Assembly: GCA_019915135.1 (NCBI GenBank)
Contig: JAHLMK010000006.1
Location: 1,860,001 to 1,924,000, forward strand
Origin: Strobilurus pachycystidiatus
Taxonomy: Eukaryota; Basidiomycota; Agaricomycetes; Agaricales; Physalacriaceae
Reading direction: 5' to 3'
DNA length: 64,000 bases
Under the pieces are notes generated by a model, which saw only the letters and a list, made by a program, of their open reading frames with translations, searched no databases and was not told the origin of the DNA. Below are positions 11,249 to 19,485 of the stretch, piece after piece; the first letter of the stretch is position 1; each line of letters begins with the position of its first letter. A program made the position numbers and the translations under genes.

Positions 11249-12003
11249 CTAATTCGCGCGAACCATATCCACCACATCCTTCAGCCACGCCTCAAGTTCA
11301 GCACCAGTCCCGCAAATGCGTCTCATTCTCTCCGGGTCAAGAATTTGTTGACGCGCCGCGTTACGCGCGCGTTCGTTCCGTGCTGGGTAAGACACCAAAG
11401 GAGGATGCTATCCTTACTGCAAAAGACTTCCCACAAAGTCTCTACGCACCCAGGTGCACACGGCTCTTGCCACCCCATGATGCGCATGAAGGTCCTATAT
11501 ACGACACGGGGGAAGTAGAACCAAAGAGGCGGGTCAAGCCCTACCCGTACAAGGGTCAGCAAAATCCTTCCGCATTGGATTGGCAAAAGCTTACAGATGG
11601 TATCCGTCGCATTGTCCTGCACGAGCCCCCCAGTACGGCGAACATGATTCCCATCAATGATCCACCCGTTTAGGCTCTGGTCGAACGCCGCGCGAATCTT
11701 CGCCTGGAACTCCTCGTTGGGCGTTTCCTTCCACCCAGGCTTCCAGAACAGTTTGTCCAGAGAAATATAGGGAATGCCCAGTATCACGGAAAGTCGCGAG
11801 CCTAACGTGCTCTGGGTTTAGAGTAAATCGAGTTCCGAGAATCCAAGGGTCCTTGAAATCTTGCCTTGCCGCTTCCTAGAAGAAGCAGCAGGTGATAGAA
11901 TCACGATGCCACAGAGCAGAGGACGCGCCATACCGCTATTCCCCATTACATGGATGCGATAGCAGCCTTTTCCATCGCCGAGCAGAGCTGGGGTGGCTGG
12001 CAT
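11249..12003 (-). pseudogene. P-loop nucleotide-kinase-like gene, copy 1, C-terminal frameshift
   Basis: Exons 12,003-11,934; 11,875-11,865 (11 nt); 11,811-11,595; 11,540 downwards. The spliced N-terminus reads HVMGNSGSGKSTLGSRL, a Walker A motif, followed by LGIPYISLDKLFWKPGWKE, GWIIDGNHVRR and IWLDPPLWFYFPR. This is the small P-loop family related to adenylate kinase and bacterial topology-modulation (FlaR-like) proteins. Compared with copy 2 (18,400-19,157), one base is missing near 11,365-11,375; the reading frame then runs to a stop at 11,323 instead of the homologous stop at 11,249, and about 40 C-terminal residues are changed or lost. All introns are at the same places as in copy 2. 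It could still make a protein lacking the last helix. An upstream ATG at 12,045 is an alternative start. Confidence 0.7.
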
Positions 12004-12275
12004 GATGGACGTACGACTCTGAATCCGAGAGCTAGGTTGACTCAAGGCTTGGCTTCAGGAACCGAAGCGGGGTATACTATTGATCCGCCAACCACAAATC
12101 GTGGCTGTGTAGCTTGGCGGCTCCGGTCCGCCTGTATGTGGCGCTATCTTTCGGACTTCGGCCCCTTGCTCCCTTCCGTAGAGCTGGGGTGGCGCCCAAG
12201 GCCCTCATACTCTTACGAATGGACCGGTACCTAAGCCTGTCCCACAGTAAGCACAGCGCGTATAGTATATCCAGG

Positions 12276-12280
12276 ACCCG
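12276..12280. repeat. Target site duplication ACCCG (left)
   Basis: ACCCG directly precedes the left LTR and recurs directly after the right LTR at 18,233-18,237. Five bases is the usual length for copia integrase. Confidence 0.75.
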
Positions 12281-12598
12281 TATAGACCAGGTGGTCTGGG
12301 CGTAACCTGCAGGGACACGACGAGTCGGGTAAGCTCCTCAGACAGTCTGGATGATGGTAGACAGCTAATATATACCTGCAGGGACACGACGAGTCGGGTA
12401 AGCTACGGTATCTAGTGAGTACTATGTAGTAAGATGAAATAGAGAGCGAACGTACCTCCTCAGACAGTCTGGATGATGGTAGACAGCTGAGGAGGACATG
12501 GCCATATGCGGCCGCATATACGTACACGTGATCGAATCACGTCCAGGCGCTAGCTAACCGAGATCTAATAGAGTGGGAGATAACCTATCATGCACACA
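12281..12598 (-). repeat. 3' LTR of the copia element
   Basis: The LTR is 318 bp; on the minus strand it begins TGTGTGCATGATAGG and ends CCTGGTCTATA. It contains the stop codon of the polyprotein (12,565). Inside, two segments are each present twice: one containing CCTGCAGGGACACGACGAGT (12,306 and 12,376 regions) and one containing CTCAGACAGTCTGGATGATG (12,335 and 12,453 regions). It also holds a perfect 16-bp palindrome (12,504-12,519) and a 17-bp hairpin (12,526-12,542). Confidence 0.9.
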
Positions 12599-15500
12599 CC
12601 CCCATCTTCCGCGGAGGAAGATCTCGAGACTAAACCCAAATAAATGCAGTGCTTCCTATGAAGCGGCGCGGATTCAATGAGCTTCGTGAAGATGTCGGCC
12701 GTCATGTCCTCGGTCGAGACCCAGGAAGTGCGAAAGGCGCCGGTTGCTAGATGTTCGCGAATGAAGTGGTAGCGAATATCTATGTGTTTCATGCGGGCGG
12801 AGTTCGAGGGTTTCGAGGATACGTCGAGGGAGCCTTGATTATCGCCGAGTAAAGGGAATGGCTTCGGAAGGGGAAGTTCATACACCGTGGTGAAGAGCTT
12901 GACCCAGATCATCTCCTTCATCACATGGGTCATGCCCATGTACTCCGATTCCGTGGAGGATAGCGCCGTGGTCTTCTGCTTAACCACAGACCAGGAGACC
13001 AACCCGTTATACAGGAAGATCGCATAGCCCGAGATACTCTTTCGATCCGATTCATCTGTCGCCCAGTCCGCATCCGTGAATGCAGCGTTACCACGCGGGA
13101 TAGCGTCAGGACCGACACGTTCCTTTATGAAAGGACCGCCGTATTCAAGAACGTAATCTTTGGTGCCAGCGAGGTAACGAAGAACGTGTTTTGCAGCGAG
13201 CAGATGAGCGCGAGTCGGTTTGGAGTTGAACTGGCCAAGGGCCATGGCAGAGTATGCGAGGTCGGGACGGGTAGTAAGGGCGAGCCACAGTAAGGATCCG
13301 ACGAGGGCCTGGTAGCGGGCAGTGATGTCGGTGTCGGCGCAATCGGGTAAAGCGTTGGGCGGAGGAGGAGGAAGGAGATGGAGGCGTTGGCGAAGAGGTG
13401 TGGGAGACGTTGTACAAGCGAGCATATCGTAAGAAGTAAGTAAGTCTAAAATAAAGTGTTCTTGGGAGAGGTATAGTTTACGTTCACTACGATTACGAGT
13501 AATAGAAATTCCGAGATACTTTTTAATGGGTCCAAGGTCCTTGATGTCGTACTTTAATCTAATGCAGTCCAGAAACCAAGCGTAAAGAGGGGGCGAGTTT
13601 GTGATGACAAGACCATCGTCAACGTGAATCGGAATCGTTAAGAAGACACGTTCGTGCCCCAAAGGTATAGATATCGAAGAGGCAGGCGGAACGACCCAAG
13701 AGCCGTGAAATACGGCGTTATCGACAGGTGAGGGATGAAGACCGATATCGCGAAGAGTAGACGCAAATTCGTGAAACCATTCGTGGCCAGCTTGCTTGAG
13801 TCCGTATATCGCCTTCTTAGCGCGCAAGACGGTAGACGAGTCGTCCTCGGGAAAACCTGGGATTTGCTTCATGAATATGATGTCCTTCAATGAAGCATTC
13901 AAGAATGCAGTCTTAACATCAAACGTGTAAATCTCCAGATCCTCTTGTGCCGCGTATGCGAGTAGCGTACGCGAACTAACAATTTTCGCGACCGGTGCGT
14001 ACGAGTCCTTCCAATCTTCGTCGCGTTGATGGTGCCCGAAAGCGACGAGGCGAGCTTTATGTCGAATGACTGCGTTCGTTATAGGGTCGAACTTGAAGGT
14101 GAATACCCACTTCATCCCGATCGCTTTGCGGTCTGCAGGGAGCGAAGTCCGTTCGAAGACGTCGTTTTTGAACATCGATTCGATTTCTTCTTTCATCGCA
14201 GCGTGCCAGCTAGCGCTATCAGGGCGTGCCATAGCCTCGTGATAGGAGCAAGGTGGTTTGCTAAGATCCCAGGTTCGAGAGCGTCGAGGATCGTGGTGGG
14301 CGATGAAAGCGGATGGATAGGGAGTCAAGTATTCGTCTTCGTAGGAACTGAGCAGCGTTGCATCAGAATCGAGCAGAAGGATCTCGTCCATGCAGAACAG
14401 GGACGTGTAGTCCGCGAGAACCTCGGGAGACGGAACGGGTAGAGCATTCTGCTTCATACGCGTTTCCTGTATCAGGTCAAGCGTCGCGAGGTAGCCAGCC
14501 TCTAACGCAATTAGACCAGCAGGTGTCAAGTCGTTCGCGAGGTTCCGCTTGGGTTTGCGTAATGCGATGGGAAGGTCGTCGTCGGTCTGGGTTTGGAAGG
14601 GAATGTCTAGAAATGATGACTTTGAGCTTAGCTTGCCAGGCGTCGACTCGTCAAAAATAACGTGGTTCACAGTCCAGTAAGCGCCTTTCAGGTCGCGAAC
14701 AATCCAACCAATAGAGTCAGGCGGGTAGCCGACAAAAATTCCTTCGAAACCCTTGGGACCGCCTTTGCGCCGATATTCGGATTTGAGGTGAACATAGACG
14801 CGACACCCCCATACTCGAACGTTCGATAAGTCGGGTTTCTTGCCTTTGCGAAGTTCGTAGGCGGTCTTGTCTTTGGGAAGAGTGGATGAAGGGAGGCGAA
14901 CGAACATGTATACGGCAGCAGTAACCGCATCGGCCCAGAAACTAGCGGGTAGACCGGCGTGCGCCATCATAGTCATTGCGCGATCTTGGATAGTGCGGAT
15001 AAAACGTTCGACTTTGCCGTTCTGTTGATGAGCGTAGGGGACTGAGGTCTGATGGATGATACCACGAGAACGAAGGTGGTTTCCAAGGTCGCCCTTGATG
15101 AGCTCGGGTGCACAATCCGTCCGAACTGCCTTGATTCGTCGCGACATCTCGAGTTCAATCCTAGCTTCAAAGTCGAGGTAGGCTTGGAAAGCGTCGCTTT
15201 TGAGCTTTAGACAGGGAGCCTCGGCCCAGTTCATGGCGTCATCAAGGATAGCCAAGAAGTACTGCTCTTTGCGAGGAGACAGCACCGGAAAGGGACCACA
15301 AGTGTCCATGTGAATGAGGTCGCATGGATTCTCTGCGCGATGACCGTGGTTATCGTATGGGAACGCAGCGAACTTGCCGATAAGGCACGAGGAACAGATA
15401 CTGTCCAAGACCTTTCCATCCCATTTGACGCCAGTGGCGTATCCTCCCTTGAGCGTAAGAGTTGTAATATCGCGCCCAGGATGTAAGAGGCGACAATGCC

Positions 15501-17664
15501 AAGTGTACCAGTCGTTTTTGAGTTTAGGGAATGGCGAGGGCATGGCCGCGAAGGCACCGTCGGACTCGGCTGGTGAAACGACGGCGGCATGAAGGAAGGT
15601 AAGACGTCGCACAACGCGTGCTGCGAAAGCGACACCACTCAACGTTGCATGGGTATGCGGAAAGAAGAAACGCGTAAACTTGTGGCCAAAGAGTACGAAC
15701 ATCCCGCGTTCCGTGAGAGCGCCGACAGAGAGAAGATTGATTGGCGCGTCAGGAGCGTAAACGCAGTCGTGAAGAATGAGGACGACGTGTTGGCCGGTAG
15801 TAGTGCAAATGCGCAAGCGAACTTCGCCCCGACCTAGAGTATTGAGGGTCCCGCAGTTGGCAGTGCGGATCTTGACCGAATCGTCGTCTTCATACGTCCA
15901 GAAAGCGTTGCGGTCGTTGAAGATGTGAATAGTGCATCCCGAATCAGAGAGGCAAGCGCAGCGCGAGGCAACAGCCTTGACGTCCGGATCGTCCTTCATG
16001 TCGATGAATGCAGTACCGGGTTCCTCGATGGGGCGGACAATTGAGGCAAACGACTCATAGGCAAAAATCAAGTCATCATTATGGGCCAAGGACGCGATGG
16101 GTTCATCTAAATCGGGATAATCGTCCGGTTCTTCATCAATGCTCTCCAACCCCTCATCAAGCTCTTCAGCAACAAAAGCACGAGCACCCCCATGACGAGG
16201 GCGGTCGCGGTCGCGGTCGCGATCACGAGGCCGATGCTCGGCAGGCGCTGGCGAGGGCGCGGGCGGAGCAGCGGGCTGAGTTCCGTTGGCAGCGGAATCG
16301 GCGGTGCGAGGAGGACGGTTCTGTGAGCGAGTGTTCGAGTTAGAGCTGAGGGACTGGGCGGCAGGAATGCGGTTTGCGGTAGTAACAGTGCGTTGACAGA
16401 CAGACATGAAGTACTGCTGGGTCGCTTCGACAGGAGTGAAGTTGCAGATGTTCTCAACATCGTCGCGAACGATGTCGAAGACGTGATTGGCGTTGAGATT
16501 CTTGGTGAAGTTCAACAGAATGTCAATCCAGGTGAACTGGTACCCAGACGCGATGAGAGCAGAGACGCAGGCCTTCCATTTCTCGACGTAGCGAATCGTC
16601 TGGTCGCGGCCATAGTGGCACATGTAGGTTCGCATAGACTCGCGGAGCTGGTACCCAGAGGAAGCATCCGAGATACCGTAGTTAGTAGAGAGGTACTCGA
16701 ACAGCACACGCGCCGTGAGATGAGGCGTATCGTCGATGGATGGGATCGAGAGATGAATCTCAGGCGAAAGGGCAGCGGTAAGGATCTGGCAAGCGACGGA
16801 ATCCTTACGCGCCCAAGACGTGTATGCGCTGACCTCGGCTGGAGTCGGGTTCTGCCCAAGGCGAGGGCGCAGAGCAGGAATGCGCTGAGGGTCCAGTTGG
16901 CCCGATGCGAGTAAAGCTTGGTCCGGCGTTCCACATACATGCGCGTAAACGTTATACTGCCAGAGTAAAGCCGACGTCGGTCGATACCATGCAGACCAGT
17001 TCACGCGACCCAAAAGCTTCGGAATGTGCCCCGCAGAATTAGAAGAAAAAGAAATAACAGGTTCAGGACGAATATAAGAAGGATCAATTTGAACAACAGG
17101 AGCGGGGATCTGTGGCCATTGAGGCCAAGGAGGAAAGGGAGGGAAAGCGAAATTTGGTTGGGGAACATTAATGTAAGGCTGGGGAACTGTAATCTGGGGA
17201 GGAGCGACGTTGATTTGCGGAGGCGCAACGGAAATATTGGGAGCGGGAATGGAAATGTTGGGTGCAGAGACATTGAATTGGGCAGGAGGGAATTGAAAAT
17301 CAGGTGGGAGTTGGTAAAAGGAAAGGTGCGAATTATCGCCATGAGGCACAGGGCCTCCCTGTCCAGGGACAAAAGGGAGGGGACGCCCAGACGCGGAGTC
17401 CGGAAGCGACGCACCCTGGGAGGCGGGGAATGATTGGGAAGGATGTGGGGAATAAAAGAAACCATGGAACGGAAAAATACCAGGGGCAACACTCGGAGCT
17501 TGGGGAGGCGGACCAGAAAGCGGAACGACGGGCGGGGGCCGACTGGCAGCGTCGGTAGACGGCGCACGCGTTGGAGGCCGGGCGTCAGCTGAAGGATCGC
17601 GACGTGGGCCGGCAGGAGAGGTGGCAGTGCGAGTCCGCTGGCGGGACGGAGTGCGTGAGGTCAT
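12565..17664 (-). CDS. Copia gag-pol polyprotein, 1,699 aa, intact
   Basis: A single open frame with no intron. Residues about 1-480 are Gag-like, beginning with a Ser/Pro-rich segment and a repeat of the type INVAPPQI; an Arg/Asp-rich run (RDRDRDRDRPRHGG) sits where a CCHC knuckle would be, and no CCHC knuckle is visible. Protease: CLSDSGCTIHIF, active Asp near residue 572. Integrase: zinc-binding H..H..CSSC region near 720, catalytic Asp in HMDTCGPF (about 785), Asp in VRTDCAPEL (about 850) and Glu in NGKVERF (about 885), a 35-residue D-E spacing. Reverse transcriptase: TAFLNA near 1,253 and HVDDGLV near 1,350 (the catalytic pair). RNase H: DADWATDESDRKSISGY near 1,535 and SSTESEY near 1,573, GDNQGSL near 1,605. 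All key residues are present, so the protein may be active. Confidence 0.93.
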   Translation of the reverse strand: MTSRTPSRQRTRTATSPAGPRRDPSADARPPTRAPSTDAASRPPPVVPLSGPPPQAPSVAPGIFPFHGFFYSPHPSQSFPASQGASLPDSASGRPLPFVPGQGGPVPHGDNSHLSFYQLPPDFQFPPAQFNVSAPNISIPAPNISVAPPQINVAPPQITVPQPYINVPQPNFAFPPFPPWPQWPQIPAPVVQIDPSYIRPEPVISFSSNSAGHIPKLLGRVNWSAWYRPTSALLWQYNVYAHVCGTPDQALLASGQLDPQRIPALRPRLGQNPTPAEVSAYTSWARKDSVACQILTAALSPEIHLSIPSIDDTPHLTARVLFEYLSTNYGISDASSGYQLRESMRTYMCHYGRDQTIRYVEKWKACVSALIASGYQFTWIDILLNFTKNLNANHVFDIVRDDVENICNFTPVEATQQYFMSVCQRTVTTANRIPAAQSLSSNSNTRSQNRPPRTADSAANGTQPAAPPAPSPAPAEHRPRDRDRDRDRPRHGGARAFVAEELDEGLESIDEEPDDYPDLDEPIASLAHNDDLIFAYESFASIVRPIEEPGTAFIDMKDDPDVKAVASRCACLSDSGCTIHIFNDRNAFWTYEDDDSVKIRTANCGTLNTLGRGEVRLRICTTTGQHVVLILHDCVYAPDAPINLLSVGALTERGMFVLFGHKFTRFFFPHTHATLSGVAFAARVVRRLTFLHAAVVSPAESDGAFAAMPSPFPKLKNDWYTWHCRLLHPGRDITTLTLKGGYATGVKWDGKVLDSICSSCLIGKFAAFPYDNHGHRAENPCDLIHMDTCGPFPVLSPRKEQYFLAILDDAMNWAEAPCLKLKSDAFQAYLDFEARIELEMSRRIKAVRTDCAPELIKGDLGNHLRSRGIIHQTSVPYAHQQNGKVERFIRTIQDRAMTMMAHAGLPASFWADAVTAAVYMFVRLPSSTLPKDKTAYELRKGKKPDLSNVRVWGCRVYVHLKSEYRRKGGPKGFEGIFVGYPPDSIGWIVRDLKGAYWTVNHVIFDESTPGKLSSKSSFLDIPFQTQTDDDLPIALRKPKRNLANDLTPAGLIALEAGYLATLDLIQETRMKQNALPVPSPEVLADYTSLFCMDEILLLDSDATLLSSYEDEYLTPYPSAFIAHHDPRRSRTWDLSKPPCSYHEAMARPDSASWHAAMKEEIESMFKNDVFERTSLPADRKAIGMKWVFTFKFDPITNAVIRHKARLVAFGHHQRDEDWKDSYAPVAKIVSSRTLLAYAAQEDLEIYTFDVKTAFLNASLKDIIFMKQIPGFPEDDSSTVLRAKKAIYGLKQAGHEWFHEFASTLRDIGLHPSPVDNAVFHGSWVVPPASSISIPLGHERVFLTIPIHVDDGLVITNSPPLYAWFLDCIRLKYDIKDLGPIKKYLGISITRNRSERKLYLSQEHFILDLLTSYDMLACTTSPTPLRQRLHLLPPPPPNALPDCADTDITARYQALVGSLLWLALTTRPDLAYSAMALGQFNSKPTRAHLLAAKHVLRYLAGTKDYVLEYGGPFIKERVGPDAIPRGNAAFTDADWATDESDRKSISGYAIFLYNGLVSWSVVKQKTTALSSTESEYMGMTHVMKEMIWVKLFTTVYELPLPKPFPLLGDNQGSLDVSSKPSNSARMKHIDIRYHFIREHLATGAFRTSWVSTEDMTADIFTKLIESAPLHRKHCIYLGLVSRSSSAEDGGVCMIGYLPLY

Positions 17665-17914
17665 CGGAAAGCGAATATATGCGTCGTAATCGGGGGCTGT
17701 ACGGGAATGGGCGTCCGTGAGATGGCCGATGGGGCAGGAAAAGCGTCCGCCGTACCTGAAACGCGAGTAGAACGAGCGGGAAGTCGACTATGGCGAATAT
17801 GCCGAAAATCAGGCAAGGGCGAGAAAAAGGCGGCGAGCTGGAGCCGCGAGACCGAAGGGCGAGGGCGATTTTCGAGGTGTTCTGCAAGGCTAAAAGCCGA
17901 AGATTCCCATAACC

Positions 17915-18232
17915 TATAGACCAGGTGGTCTGGGCGTAACCTGCAGGGACACGACGAGTCGGGTAAGCTCCTCAGACAGTCTGGATGATGGTAGACAGCT
18001 AATATATACCTGCAGGGACACGACGAGTCGGGTAAGCTACGGTATCTAGTGAGTACTATGTAGTAAGATGAAATAGAGAGCGAACGTACCTCCTCAGACA
18101 GTCTGGATGATGGTAGACAGCTGAGGAGGACATGGCCATATGCGGCCGCATATACGTACACGTGATCGAATCACGTCCAGGCGCTAGCTAACCGAGATCT
18201 AATAGAGTGGGAGATAACCTATCATGCCAACA
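17915..18232 (-). repeat. 5' LTR of the copia element
   Basis: This 318-bp copy matches the LTR at 12,281-12,598. On the minus strand it begins TGTTGGCATGATAGG; the other copy reads TGTGTGCATGATAGG, the only difference seen. The minus-strand 3' end is CTATA rather than the usual CA. Confidence 0.9.
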
Positions 18233-18237
18233 ACCCG
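18233..18237. repeat. Target site duplication ACCCG (right)
   Basis: This matches the ACCCG left of the element. It only appears once the right LTR is extended through CAACA, which restores a TG start on the minus strand. Confidence 0.75.
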
Positions 18238-18305
18238 GGCGCCAGTACAGCAGTCACTGCCCTCCAGCAAACACGTCTATGTCCTTTCGGCTGACCAGTA
18301 TTGCT
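18238..18305 (-). pseudogene. Scrap of an adenylate-forming reductase 3' end
   Basis: About 65 bp right of the copia element resemble the 3' coding end of the intact reductase at 19,503-19,575: shared GCGCCAGTAC, CACT and TTCGGCT..CCAG blocks in order. Translated on the minus strand it gives a degenerate version of LASRKNVDLL...LEYWRR, with a stop. Left of the element, 12,240-12,275 likewise resembles 19,455-19,490. The copia insertion therefore lies inside a duplicated copy of this end. Confidence 0.5.
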
Positions 18306-18399
18306 TCAGATATACGGGGTAATATAGGATCAATAATCATTTGAGCAGCAGCATGATAGAAAGCCATGACTCCGTTACAACCGGTAGAGTATTAGTGTC

Positions 18400-19157
18400 C
18401 TATTTCGCGCGGACCATATCCTCCACGTCCTTCAACCAGGCCTCAAGTTCAGCCCCAGTCCCACAGATGTGCTTCATCCTCTCCGGACCAAGGATCTGTT
18501 GACGCGCCGCGTTACGAGTGCGGTTCACCCCGTGTTGGGTAAGACACCAGAGGAGGATGCTATCTTTACTCCAGAAGACTTCCCTCAAAGTCTCTGGGCA
18601 CCCAGGCGAGCACGAATCTTGCCACCCCATGAGACGCAGGAACGTCCTGTATACGATACGGGGGAAGTAGAACCAGAGAGGTGGGTCAAGCCCTACGCGA
18701 ACACACGTCAGCAAACTCCATGCGCCCAGTCATAATCGATGCATACAGATAGTATCCGTCGCATTATCTTGCACAAGTCCCCCGCTCCGGCGAATATAAT
18801 CACCATCCACGATCCAGCCATTTGGGCACTGTTCAAATGCCGCGCGAATTTTCGCCTGGAACTCTTCATTGGGCGTCTCCTTCCACTCAGGATTCCAGAA
18901 CAATCTATCAAGAGAGATATATGGGATGCCCAGGATCACGGAGAGTCGTAAAGCCAGTGTGCTCTGAGTTCAGAGTAAATGAAGCTCCCGAGAGAAAGGT
19001 CATGGCCATCTTGCCTTGCCGCTTCCTAACATTCAGAAGCAGCAGGCGGTAAGATCACGATGCCACAGAGCAGAGGACGCGCCATACCGCTATTCCCCGT
19101 CACATGGATGCGATAGCAACCTTTTCCGTCGCCGAGCAGAGCTGGAGGGGCTTGCAT
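18400..19157 (-). CDS. P-loop nucleotide-kinase-like protein, copy 2, 196 aa
   Basis: Exons 19,157-19,088; 19,025-19,015 (11 nt); 18,963-18,747; 18,692-18,400 sum to 197 codons in phase. The N-terminus is MQAPPALLGDGKGCYRIHV, then Walker A GNSGSGKSTLALRL, LGIPYISLDRLFWNPEWKE, GWIVDGDYIRRSGG, IWLDPPLWFYFPRIVYRTF, and a C-terminal helix ending LKDVEDMVRAK. The family is the small P-loop NTPase group resembling adenylate kinase/FlaR; the substrate is not known. The intron after the 11-nt exon starts with GC (AAG|GCAAGA) and ends CAG, a GC-AG intron, and it splits the Walker A motif between Lys and Ser. The gene is a paralog of 11,249-12,003 with the same intron plan, and unlike that copy it is not frameshifted. 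Confidence 0.8.
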
Positions 19158-19485
19158 GATGGACGTACGAGAGCAAGCATGGTGGATTTGACTCAAGCCT
19201 TTTCAATGGAATGGAAATCGACAAGGAACCGAAGTGACTCAAGCCTTAACCGAAGCGGCAGTTGATCCGCGATTCACGAAGTGGCTGTGGACCGTACTCC
19301 GGTCCGCTCATATGTGGCGCACTCTTGACTGCCTTGCCCGCTTCCGTGATGAACAGTACGCGTGTGACTCCAATGAAAAAATCGGCGCAATCATTCGTGG
19401 TCGAGCTGTAGATAGCTTGCATCGCGTCGGTAGATCTACAAGTACACTGGTCTAAAAGTAAGCACACATACAGCGTGTATAGCAT

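Larger units (their letters stand above)
12281..18232 (-). mobile_element. Ty1/copia LTR retrotransposon, apparently complete
   Basis: The element is 5,952 bp, read on the minus strand. It has two 318-bp LTRs (12,281-12,598 and 17,915-18,232), one uninterrupted gag-pol frame, and a 5-bp target duplication. The LTRs are the same base for base as far as I can read, except for two adjacent bases near the outer TG end, so the insertion is recent. Domain order protease-integrase-reverse transcriptase-RNase H places it in Ty1/copia. A purine-rich stretch next to the 3' LTR (minus strand GGAAGATGGGGG, 12,599-12,612) is the likely polypurine tract. The stretch just inside the 5' LTR (minus strand GGTTATGGGAATC, from 17,914 down) is the primer-site position. 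It sits in the 3' end of a duplicated reductase fragment. Confidence 0.92.

Noticed and set aside
11581..11600. Reading straight through the third intron of P-loop copy 1
   Set aside because: The frame is open there, but copy 2 has an in-frame TGA at the same place, and splicing restores IWLDPPLWFYFPR in both.
14026..17433. Plus-strand frames across the copia element
   Set aside because: They are shadows of the minus-strand gag-pol frame.
12276..18240. Copia without target duplication
   Set aside because: At first the flanks did not match. Extending the right LTR by CAACA gives the TG start and a matching ACCCG on both sides.
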